From positions 1 through 11,832 of the forward strand of contig JAFAFU010000039.1 in NCBI GenBank assembly GCA_023423335.1: a stretch of DNA of 11,832 nucleotides, written 5' to 3'. Position 1 is the first letter of the stretch. Every line of letters starts with the position of its first letter. The position numbers were made by a program, and so were the translations under genes. The notes under the pieces are model-generated. The model was given only the letters and a program-made list of their open reading frames with translations, did not search any database and was not told the DNA's origin. The stretch comes from Bacillota bacterium. Lineage in GTDB: Bacteria > Bacillota > Clostridia > Lachnospirales > Lachnospiraceae. This document shows positions 1-8,500 of this stretch, one piece after another.

Positions 1-1128
1 AACAAAGAGGCCTCGGAACCCTTATATGAGCAGTTTGAGGAGACAAATAAGGAGCTTTACAATCTGCATAAAGGGATTGCGAAGAAGAGATTCGCCTTGG
101 AACTGTCAGCCCATTACCTTTGCACCGATTTTATCATAGACGTGTTATACATATCCTATCTGGTTTTCCAGGCAGCGGTCTTAGGACATATCTCATATAG
201 CAGTGTTGTGGTTTTGTATAACTCCGTCGGTGATTTCCGGAGAGGCTTCGGTACTCTGGCAGACTTATTTCCGCAGGCGACCGAGCTCAGCTTATATATA
301 GAAAAGATCAGAAGCTTCCTGGCCTATGAGACTAAGATTGTCAGCCGGAAGAACCTGCCTGTGCCGGATAAGCCTAAAGTTTTGGAACTAAAGGATGTCA
401 CCTTTGCTTATGATACCGAGGGGGCGAATATCATTGACCGCCTGAGTCTGACGATCAAGCCCTGTGAGAAAATCGCACTGGTGGGCTATAATGGGGCCGG
501 AAAAACCACTCTGATAAAGCTGCTGATGAGACTTTACGATACGAAGGAGGGCAATATCTGCTTTGACCGGACGGATATCAGGGATTATGACGTCGAGCGT
601 TACCGAAACAGTATCGGGGCCGTATTCCAGGATTACCGGGTGTATGCGGCAACGGTAAAAGAGAATGTGGTTATGGACATTGCAGCTTCTGCGGACACGG
701 ATAAGGTACTGACCAGTCTGAAACAAAGCGGTTTTTCGGAGCGTCTGGAGACCTTAAGAAATGGAATGGATACGCCGCTGACTACGGAATTTGAAGAGCA
801 TGGGATAGATTTATCCGGCGGAGAGAGCCAGAAGCTGGCGGTTGCCAGGGGCTTCTTTAAGGATACAAATATCATTATTCTGGATGAGCCCTCCAGCGCC
901 CTGGACCCGATTGCGGAATACAATCTGAATAAGTTTATGTTTGAAGCGGCTAAGGACAAGACCGTTATCTTTATCTCGCACCGGCTGTCCACGACGAGGA
1001 AGGCTGACCGGATATTCATGCTGGAGAAGGGGAGGATTATTGAGGAAGGAACCCATGAGGAGCTTCTCGGCCGGAACGGGAAATATGCAAGAATGTGGTC
1101 TGCCCAGGCAGGGAAATACATGGATTAA
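1..1128 (+). CDS. ABC transporter, fused permease/ATP-binding protein (5' end outside window)
   Basis: This is the C-terminal 375 codons of an exporter-type ABC half-transporter, which would act in the cytoplasmic membrane as a dimer and use ATP hydrolysis to move an unknown substrate. The frame is open from base 1 with no stop, so the TTG at 97 is not the true start. Half-transporters of this type usually have about 580-600 residues, so roughly 200 are missing. Codons 30-120 hold the end of the membrane domain, including hydrophobic stretches around codons 40-70. The ATPase domain starts near codon 127. It has an aromatic A-loop (FAYD), Walker A GYNGAGKTT (codons 162-170), a Q-loop FQDY, the signature LSGGES (from codon 271), Walker B IIILDE (from codon 291) and the switch histidine in ISHRLST (codon 327). 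All catalytic motifs are intact, so the protein should be active. Its substrate cannot be told from this part. A terminator follows, so it is not transcribed with rpoB. Confidence 0.93.
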   Translation, partial: NKEASEPLYEQFEETNKELYNLHKGIAKKRFALELSAHYLCTDFIIDVLYISYLVFQAAVLGHISYSSVVVLYNSVGDFRRGFGTLADLFPQATELSLYIEKIRSFLAYETKIVSRKNLPVPDKPKVLELKDVTFAYDTEGANIIDRLSLTIKPCEKIALVGYNGAGKTTLIKLLMRLYDTKEGNICFDRTDIRDYDVERYRNSIGAVFQDYRVYAATVKENVVMDIAASADTDKVLTSLKQSGFSERLETLRNGMDTPLTTEFEEHGIDLSGGESQKLAVARGFFKDTNIIILDEPSSALDPIAEYNLNKFMFEAAKDKTVIFISHRLSTTRKADRIFMLEKGRIIEEGTHEELLGRNGKYARMWSAQAGKYMD

Positions 1129-1155
1129 CAGATAAAGTTTGCCTTAGAACAGATC

Positions 1156-1189
1156 AAAGGAGAACCGGCCGGCCGCCGTTCTCCTTTTT
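1156..1189 (+). terminator. Intrinsic terminator of the ABC transporter gene
   Basis: A 10-bp perfect stem pairs 1156-1165 with 1178-1187. After a bulged C it continues as 3 bp (1167-1169 with 1175-1177) closing a 5-nt loop. The 3' arm runs into TTTTT at 1185-1189. It starts 28 nt after the ABC transporter stop codon and separates that gene from rpoB. Confidence 0.88.
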
Positions 1190-1335
1190 CCTATAGTAAA
1201 TTTAATTATTCGCCTTAAAGCTTTTGTTTTATAGGGAATCATGGACATACACCACGAAAATGGCAAAAAATTACTGAAATATATAACCATTCAATATACT
1301 TTTTCAAAAATATAAAAAAGTCAATAAATTTATTA

Positions 1336-1364
1336 TTGACAGTGGAAAAAATGTGTGGTAGTAT
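1336..1364 (+). promoter_or_regulatory. Sigma-A-type promoter of rpoBC, with AT-rich upstream region
   Basis: A perfect -35 box TTGACA (1336-1341) is followed after 17 nt by TAGTAT (1359-1364, 5 of 6 matches to TATAAT). Transcription should begin near 1370, giving an rpoB leader of about 150 nt. The bases just upstream (about 1300-1335) are runs of A and T resembling an UP element, fitting a highly expressed gene. The remainder of 1191-1299 is AT-rich with no gene I can support. Confidence 0.85.
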
Positions 1365-1380
1365 GAAAGATGCACTATTG

Positions 1381-1423
1381 TGGTGTTATATGCCTAATTA
1401 GTATTATTATAGCATATATACCA
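1381..1423 (+). promoter_or_regulatory. Hairpin near the 5' end of the rpoB leader RNA
   Basis: TATATGC (1387-1393) pairs with GCATATA (1412-1418). Beyond a small internal loop, TGGT (1381-1384) pairs with ACCA (1420-1423). The apical loop is 18 nt and AT-rich. It begins about 10 nt into the predicted transcript. No U-tract follows, so it is not a terminator. It may stabilise the mRNA 5' end or be a regulatory structure; both ideas are inference. Confidence 0.45.
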
Positions 1424-1457
1424 AAAAAAGAAAAGCTGTTTTTATTACAATCATAGG

Positions 1458-1483
1458 ACTTCCGGAGAGGAAATACCGGAGGT
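1458..1483 (+). promoter_or_regulatory. Hairpin masking a Shine-Dalgarno site upstream of rpoB
   Basis: ACTTCCGG (1458-1465) pairs with CCGGAGGT (1476-1483) through 8 bp, one of them G-U, around a 10-nt loop. The 3' arm is itself a near-perfect ribosome binding site (GGAGGT) for the mini-ORF that starts 4 nt later at 1487. The stem would therefore hide that site when folded. This arrangement resembles translational control elements, but a regulatory role is inferred. Confidence 0.5.
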
Positions 1484-1486
1484 GCA

Positions 1487-1501
1487 ATGGATACTTATTA
1501 A
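1487..1501 (+). CDS. Putative four-codon upstream ORF (MDTY) in the rpoB leader
   Basis: The codons ATG GAT ACT TAT TAA follow a strong GGAGGTG Shine-Dalgarno sequence (1478-1484). The ORF is in the same frame as rpoB, which starts 36 nt further on. The nine bases CAATGGATA at its start (1485-1493) recur exactly at the rpoB start (1521-1529). It could be a leader peptide whose translation opens the preceding hairpin and couples to rpoB, or a relic of a duplicated start site. A chance start codon beside a purine-rich run cannot be excluded. Confidence 0.3.
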   Translation: MDTY

Positions 1502-1522
1502 ATTCAAGGGGTGAAAACGTCA

Positions 1523-4500
1523 ATGGATAGAAACAGAATGCATCCGGTTAAGGTTGGTAATAACGTTAGAATGAGTTACTCCAAGCAGAAGGAAGTATTG
1601 GAGATGCCAAATCTAATTGAAGTTCAGAAGGATTCCTATCAGTGGTTTCTAGACGAAGGACTCAAGGAAGTATTTGATGACATTTCTCCGATTGCGGATT
1701 ACAGCGGTCATTTAAGTCTGGAGTTCGTGGACTTTGCATTATGCGAGGATGACATCAAATATACAATTGAAGAGTGCAAGGAAAGAGATGCTACCTATGC
1801 GGCTCCTTTGAAGGTTAAGGTAAGGCTTCATAATAAGGAAAATAACGAAATCAATGAGCATGATATCTTTATGGGCGATCTCCCGTTAATGACAGAGACA
1901 GGAACCTTTGTTATCAATGGCGCGGAGAGAGTCATCGTTAGCCAATTGGTACGTTCCCCCGGAATTTATTTTGCAGTTGATCACGATAAAATCGGTAAAA
2001 AATTATTCTCCTCCACAGTTATCCCAAACAGAGGCGCATGGCTGGAATATGAAACAGATTCCAACGATGTGTTTTATGTGCGTGTAGACCGTAACCGTAA
2101 GGTTCCGATTACTACGTTTATCAGAGCTTTAGGTTATGGGACCAATGAGGAGATTAAGCAGCTGTTTGGTGAAGAACCGAAGATTCTCGCAAGCCTTGCG
2201 AAGGACCCCAGTACAGCCAAGGATCCATCCGGAAGCTATCAGGATGGTCTTCTTGAGTTATACAAAAAACTTCGTCCCGGCGAGCCTCTTGCAGTTGAGA
2301 ATGCTGAGTCATTATTGAACAGCATGTTTTTTGATCCCAGAAGATACGACCTGGCTAAGGTTGGCAGATATAAATTTAACAAGAAGTTAGCATTCCGCAA
2401 CCGTATCGTGGGCTATGTTCTGACCGAGGACGTAGTTGATAAGACCACCGGGGAAGTGCTTGCAGAAGCAGGAACCCAGGTGACGAATGATCTTGCAATC
2501 CAGATTCAGAATGCGGCAGTGACTTCCGTTATGGTACAAGCGGATGAACGTAATGTAAAGGTGATTTCCAATATGATGGTAGACCTTTCTTATTATGTTC
2601 CGGAGTTAGACAAGAAGGCGCTTGGCATAACAGAAGTGGTTTATTATCCTGTTCTGAAGAATATTCTTGCGGATCATACGAATACGGAGGATATAAAGGA
2701 AGCTATTAAGAAGAATATCAGTGAATTAATTCCGAAGCATATAACGAAGGAAGACATCATAGCTTCCATTAACTATAATATCCATCTGGAATACGGCATC
2801 GGCGGTGCGGACGATATCGATCATTTGGGAAACAGACGAATCAGAGCGGTTGGCGAGCTGTTGCAGAACCAGTACCGTATCGGTCTCTCCAGAATGGAAC
2901 GTGTTGTCCGTGAAAGAATGACCACCCAGGACCAGGAGGGTATTTCTCCTCAGTCCTTAATTAACATTAAGCCGGTTACCGCAGCGGTTAAGGAATTCTT
3001 CGGAAGCTCCCAGCTGTCCCAGTTCATGGACCAGCACAACCCTCTCGGTGAGCTGACCCATAAGAGACGTCTCTCTGCGCTGGGTCCTGGCGGTTTGTCC
3101 CGTGACAGGGCAGGCTTTGAGGTCCGTGACGTTCACTATTCCCATTATGGAAGAATGTGTCCGGTTGAGACACCGGAAGGTCCCAACATCGGTTTGATCA
3201 ACTCTCTTGCAACCTATGCAAGAATTAATGAATATGGCTTTATTGAGGCTCCTTACCGTAAGGTTGATAAGACAGACCCGGATAACCCGAAGGTTATTGA
3301 TGAAGTTGTTTATCTGACCGCGGATGAGGAAGATAAATATGTTGTTGCGCAGGCAAATGCGGAACTGGATGAGAACGGTTATTTCATCGGTAACAGCATC
3401 TCCGGCCGTTATAAGGAAGAGACCTCGCAGTATGAAAAGCAAAAGGTAGACTTAATGGACGTATCTCCTAAGATGGTATTCTCCGTTGCTACGGCGTTAA
3501 TTCCATTCCTGGAGAATGACGATGCGAACCGTGCCCTGATGGGTGCCAACATGCAGCGTCAGGCAGTTCCGTTATTAATGACAGAAGCTCCTGTTGTCGG
3601 AACCGGTATCGAGGCAAAAGCCGCTATCGACTCCGGCGTATGCGTTGTTGCTAAAAAATCAGGTGTTGTTGATCGTGTAACAGCGAAGGAAGTTATAGTT
3701 AAGAATGATGACGGCTCAAAATCTTCATACCGTATGATCAAGTTCTCAAAGAGCAATCAGGGAACCTGTATCAACCAAAGGCCGATTGTAAACAAGGGCG
3801 AGAAGATAACGGCAGGTCAGGTTATCGCAGACGGACCTTCTACCGCAGGCGGTGAGCTTGCGTTAGGTAAGAACCCGTTAATCGGGTTCATGACCTGGGA
3901 AGGCTACAACTACGAGGACGCGGTTCTCTTAAGCGAACGTCTGGTACAGGAAGATGTTTATACGTCGGTTCATATAGAAGAATATGAAGCGGAGGCCAGA
4001 GATACAAAGCTCGGACCGGAAGAGATCACCAGGGATGTTCCTGGTGTCGGTGATGATGCATTAAAGGATCTGGATGAGAGAGGTATTATCCGCATCGGAG
4101 CGGAAGTCCGTGCAGGAGATATCTTAGTCGGTAAGGTAACCCCGAAGGGTGAGACCGAACTGACCGCAGAAGAAAGACTTCTTAGGGCAATTTTCGGCGA
4201 AAAGGCCAGAGAGGTCAGGGATACCTCCCTTAGGGTTCCCCATGGTGAATATGGTATCATCGTAGATGCCAAGGTATTTACCAGGGAGAACGGCGATGAG
4301 CTTTCCCCGGGCGTGAATGAGACGGTCCGTGTCTATATTGCCCAGAAGAGAAAGATTCAAGTCGGTGATAAGATGGCCGGACGCCATGGTAACAAGGGTG
4401 TTGTTTCCCGTGTATTGCCGGTGGAGGATATGCCCTTCCTGCCGAACGGAAGGCCTCTTGATATCGTACTCAATCCGCTGGGCGTACCCAGCCGTATGAA

Positions 4501-5470
4501 TATCGGACAGGTACTTGAAATTCATCTTTCTCTTGCATCCAAAGTACTGGGTATTGATATTGCGACACCGGTATTCGATGGTGCGAACGAATTTGATATT
4601 ATGGATACCCTGGAGATAGCAAATGATTTTGCCAATACTACCTGGGAAGAATTCAATGCGAAATATAAGGATGTTTTGGACCCTGATTTCATGGAGTATA
4701 TGAAGAAGCATCCGGAAAACAGAGAACAATGGAGAGGCGTTCCGATCAACCGTGACGGTAAGGTAAGACTGAGGGATGGCAGAACCGGTGAGTATTTTGA
4801 CGGTTCCGTAACCGTAGGCTTCATGCATTATTTAAAACTCCATCACCTGGTTGACGACAAAATCCATGCCCGTTCAACAGGACCGTATTCCCTGGTTACC
4901 CAGCAGCCTCTTGGAGGTAAAGCCCAGTTCGGCGGACAGCGTTTCGGTGAGATGGAGGTTTGGGCATTAGAGGCATATGGTGCCGCTTATATTCTGCAGG
5001 AGATTCTGACGGTGAAGTCCGATGATGTAACCGGGCGTGTTAAGACCTATGAAGCGATCATTAAGGGCGAGAATATTACGGAACCCGGAATTCCGGAATC
5101 CTTCAAGGTTCTGCTGAAAGAGCTTCAGTCCCTGGCCCTGGATGTAACTGTCCTGGATGAGGGCGGTAATGAGATTAAGATGACGGAGAGCATTGACTTC
5201 GGTGATTCTGACCTTACTCCATTAATTGAAGGCGATAATAACTTCAGATACGATGAAGGCTATGAAGAAGCCGGCTTCACCCAGACGAATGCCGAGGACT
5301 TAGATACCGATGTTTTTGATATCTATGAGGAAGAACCGGACGATATACTGGATGATGGAATGTATGAAGAAGAAGAGGAGCCGGCAGAAGACATCTGTCC
5401 CAATTGCGGAGCAGCTATTGCAGAAGGGGCTGGCAGATGTAAGGCTTGCGGGCAACCTTTAAACCAGTAG
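1523..5470 (+). CDS. rpoB: DNA-directed RNA polymerase subunit beta
   Basis: RpoB is the beta subunit of core RNA polymerase (alpha2-beta-beta'-omega) and forms one side of the active-site cleft. I chose ATG 1523 because AAGGGGTG (1506-1513) lies 9 nt upstream; the in-frame GTG at 1511 overlaps that site and has no ribosome site of its own. The product has 1315 residues. The rifampicin pocket is at about residues 494-520 (GSSQLSQFMDQ, then THKRRLSALG), with susceptible-type residues at the positions matching E. coli Q513, D516, H526, R529 and S531. CPVETPEGPNIGLI follows, and the GDKMAGRHGNKGVVS and LGGKAQFGGQRFGEMEVWAL blocks lie towards the C-terminus. The conserved core ends near residue 1215. 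After it come an acidic linker (about 1228-1291) and a zinc ribbon with Cys 1292, 1295, 1306 and 1309, absent from the textbook E. coli and B. subtilis proteins. It is co-transcribed with rpoC, 94 nt downstream. Confidence 0.98.
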   Translation: MDRNRMHPVKVGNNVRMSYSKQKEVLEMPNLIEVQKDSYQWFLDEGLKEVFDDISPIADYSGHLSLEFVDFALCEDDIKYTIEECKERDATYAAPLKVKVRLHNKENNEINEHDIFMGDLPLMTETGTFVINGAERVIVSQLVRSPGIYFAVDHDKIGKKLFSSTVIPNRGAWLEYETDSNDVFYVRVDRNRKVPITTFIRALGYGTNEEIKQLFGEEPKILASLAKDPSTAKDPSGSYQDGLLELYKKLRPGEPLAVENAESLLNSMFFDPRRYDLAKVGRYKFNKKLAFRNRIVGYVLTEDVVDKTTGEVLAEAGTQVTNDLAIQIQNAAVTSVMVQADERNVKVISNMMVDLSYYVPELDKKALGITEVVYYPVLKNILADHTNTEDIKEAIKKNISELIPKHITKEDIIASINYNIHLEYGIGGADDIDHLGNRRIRAVGELLQNQYRIGLSRMERVVRERMTTQDQEGISPQSLINIKPVTAAVKEFFGSSQLSQFMDQHNPLGELTHKRRLSALGPGGLSRDRAGFEVRDVHYSHYGRMCPVETPEGPNIGLINSLATYARINEYGFIEAPYRKVDKTDPDNPKVIDEVVYLTADEEDKYVVAQANAELDENGYFIGNSISGRYKEETSQYEKQKVDLMDVSPKMVFSVATALIPFLENDDANRALMGANMQRQAVPLLMTEAPVVGTGIEAKAAIDSGVCVVAKKSGVVDRVTAKEVIVKNDDGSKSSYRMIKFSKSNQGTCINQRPIVNKGEKITAGQVIADGPSTAGGELALGKNPLIGFMTWEGYNYEDAVLLSERLVQEDVYTSVHIEEYEAEARDTKLGPEEITRDVPGVGDDALKDLDERGIIRIGAEVRAGDILVGKVTPKGETELTAEERLLRAIFGEKAREVRDTSLRVPHGEYGIIVDAKVFTRENGDELSPGVNETVRVYIAQKRKIQVGDKMAGRHGNKGVVSRVLPVEDMPFLPNGRPLDIVLNPLGVPSRMNIGQVLEIHLSLASKVLGIDIATPVFDGANEFDIMDTLEIANDFANTTWEEFNAKYKDVLDPDFMEYMKKHPENREQWRGVPINRDGKVRLRDGRTGEYFDGSVTVGFMHYLKLHHLVDDKIHARSTGPYSLVTQQPLGGKAQFGGQRFGEMEVWALEAYGAAYILQEILTVKSDDVTGRVKTYEAIIKGENITEPGIPESFKVLLKELQSLALDVTVLDEGGNEIKMTESIDFGDSDLTPLIEGDNNFRYDEGYEEAGFTQTNAEDLDTDVFDIYEEEPDDILDDGMYEEEEEPAEDICPNCGAAIAEGAGRCKACGQPLNQ

Positions 5471-5500
5471 GCGAAAGGTCAGGAAATCATAGCATAAAAT

Positions 5501-5535
5501 CCGGACGGCAGGAATCTGTAATATCTGCTGTCTGG
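5501..5535 (+). promoter_or_regulatory. Hairpin in the rpoB-rpoC intergenic region
   Basis: CCGGACGGCAG (5501-5511) pairs with CTGCTGTCTGG (5525-5535) through 11 bp, including two G-U pairs, around a 13-nt loop. It sits in the 94-nt gap between rpoB and rpoC and ends 13 nt before the rpoC ribosome site. No U-tract follows, so it should not terminate transcription. An RNA processing site, mRNA stabiliser or translational control element is possible. Confidence 0.5.
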
Positions 5536-5564
5536 TGAGCATTAAACGAAGGGAGAGCCAAAAG

Positions 5565-8500
5565 ATGCCTGAAATAATGAATAATAGCGTCCAGGAAACC
5601 ACCTATGACGCAATTAAGATTGGTTTAGCTTCACCTGAGAAAATTAGGGAATGGTCGAAGGGAGAAGTAAGAAAGCCCGAGACGATTAACTACAGGACTC
5701 TCAAGCCCGAGAAAGACGGTTTATTTTGTGAAAGAATTTTTGGACCCAGTAAGGACTGGGAGTGCCATTGCGGTAAATATAAAAAAATCAGATATAAGGG
5801 AGTTGTTTGCGACCGTTGCGGAGTTGAAGTAACGAAGGCAAGTGTTCGTCGTGAGAGAATGGGTCATATTGAGCTGGCTGCTCCGGTATCCCATATCTGG
5901 TATTTCAAAGGGATTCCGAGCCGCATGGGTCTTATTCTGGACCTGTCGCCGAGAACTCTGGAGAAAGTATTATACTTTGCTTCTTACATTGTATTGGATA
6001 AAGGCACCACAGATCTGCAGTATAAGCAGGTTCTCAATGAGAAAGAAAGACAGGAAGCAATCGAGAAATATGGTATCAACAGCTTCCGTCTCGGAATGGG
6101 CGCGGAAGCAATCCAGGAGCTTTTACAGGCAATTCAGCTGGAGAAGGAATCCAAGGAATTGAAGAGAGGGCTTAAGGATTCCACCGGCCAGAAACGGGCA
6201 AGAATTATCAAGCGTCTTGAGGTAGTGGAGGCCTTCCGTGAGTCCGGTAATAAACCGGAGTGGATGATACTGTCCGTTATTCCGGTAATTCCTCCGGATC
6301 TTAGACCTATGGTACAGCTGGACGGCGGACGTTTTGCAACCTCCGACATGAATGATCTTTACCGGAGAATCATTAATCGTAACAATCGTTTGAAGAGACT
6401 GCTGGAGCTGGGCGCTCCGGACATTATTGTCCGAAACGAGAAGAGAATGCTTCAGGAGGCAGTGGATGCCCTGATTGATAATGGCAGAAGAGGAAGACCG
6501 GTAACCGGCCCCGGTAACCGTGCGCTCAAATCTCTCTCTGATATGCTAAAGGGCAAGCAGGGACGTTTCCGTCAGAATCTGCTCGGAAAACGTGTTGACT
6601 ATTCCGGACGTTCCGTTATCGTAGTAGGACCTGAATTAAAGCTTTATCAATGCGGTCTGCCGAAGGAAATGGCAATCGAGTTATTTAAGCCCTTCGTAAT
6701 GAAGGAGCTGGTTGCCAGAGGCACCGCACACAATATAAAATCCGCCAAGAAGATGGTGGAGAGACTTCAGTCAGAGGTCTGGGACGTTCTGGAGGAGGTT
6801 ATTAAGGAGCATCCGGTTATGCTTAACCGTGCACCTACCCTTCACAGACTCGGTATCCAGGCATTTGAACCGGTGCTTGTAGAAGGTAAGGCAATCAAGC
6901 TTCATCCCCTTGTTTGTACCGCCTACAACGCGGACTTCGATGGTGACCAGATGGCGGTACATTTGCCGTTATCCGTAGAAGCACAGGCAGAATGCCGCTT
7001 CCTGTTACTTTCACCGAACAACCTCTTAAAGCCTTCCGATGGAGCCCCGGTAACCGTACCCTCCCAGGATATGGTTCTCGGTATTTATTATCTGACCATA
7101 GAAAGGGAAAATGACAACGGTATTGTACACTCCTTCAAGAGTGTGAATGAAGCGATTCTTGCTTACGAGAATGGGGCTATCTCGCTTCATGAGCCCATCC
7201 TGGTGAGAAAAACAGGGGTCAATAACCATGGAGAGAAACAGATCAAGATGGTAAAATCCACTCTTGGCCGCTTCATCTTTAATGAGATTCTTCCTCAGGA
7301 TTTAGGCTTTATAGATCGTTCCCAGGATGAAAACTTCATGGAGCTGGAGGTTAATTTCCTGGTAGGTAAGAAGCAGTTAAAGCCGATTCTGGAGAAGTGC
7401 ATCAATATCCATGGCGCGACCCAGACAGCGGAGCTTTTAGATGCCGTTAAATCCTTAGGCTACAAATACTCTACCCGTGCCGCGATGACCGTTTCCATCT
7501 CCGATATGAAGGTACCGGATGAGAAGAAGCAGATTATTGCGGACGCAGAAGCAACGGTAGAGAATATTTCAAGAGAATACAGACGTGGCAGGATGACGGA
7601 AGAAGAGAGATACAATACGGTCATCGAGACCTGGAAGGAAGCCGATAAGATTCTGACAGATACCCTGCTGGGAGGACTTGATCGTTTCAACAATATCAAG
7701 ATGATGTCCGATTCCGGTGCCCGTGGTTCTGATAAGCAGATTAAGCAGCTTGCCGGTATGCGCGGCCTGATGGCTGATACCTCCGGCCGTACCATTGAAT
7801 TGCCGATTAAATCAAACCTCCGTGAAGGTCTTGACGTACTGGAGTACTTCATCTCCGCTCATGGTGCCCGTAAGGGTCTGTCCGATACCGCGCTTAGAAC
7901 AGCGGACTCCGGCTATCTGACCCGCCGTCTGGTAGACGTGGCGCAGGATCTGATTATCCGTGAAGTTGACTGCTGCGAGGGTGAAGAAGAGATTCAAGGT
8001 ATGGTGATTAAGGCATTTACCGACGGTAAGGAAGTAATCGAGAGCCTGGAAGAGAGAATTACCGGAAGATATGCCTGTGAAACAATGTACGACGAAGAGG
8101 GCAATATGATTGTAAAGCGTAATCATATGATTACCCCGAAGCGTGCAGCTAAAATCGTTGCAACCGGCGTGGATAAGGTTAAGATCCGTACGATCCTCTC
8201 CTGTAAATCCCATATCGGTGTCTGTGCGAAGTGTTACGGTGCCAATATGGCAACCGGCGAAGCGGTTCAGGTGGGTGAAGCAGTCGGTATTATCGCTGCG
8301 CAGTCCATCGGTGAACCCGGTACCCAGCTTACGATGCGTACCTTCCATACCGGCGGTGTGGCTGGTGACGATATCACACAGGGTCTTCCCCGTGTCGAGG
8401 AATTGTTTGAGGCAAGAAAGCCGAAGGGCCTGGCAATCATTGCTGAGTTCGGCGGCGTAGTTACAATTAAGGACACAAAGAAAAAGCGCGAAGTAATTAT

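Noticed and set aside
1241..1315. A 24-codon ORF starting ATG GAC ATA with a weak AGGGA site 3 nt upstream
   Set aside because: The ribosome site is too close, no promoter precedes it, the composition is that of AT-rich non-coding DNA, and it lies just after a terminator.
1511..1522. GTG at 1511 as the rpoB start
   Set aside because: The only Shine-Dalgarno match (1506-1513) overlaps this codon and is correctly spaced for ATG 1523 instead.
3008..3085. Possible rifampicin-resistance changes in RpoB
   Set aside because: All key positions (equivalents of E. coli Q513, D516, H526, R529 and S531) carry the usual susceptible residues.
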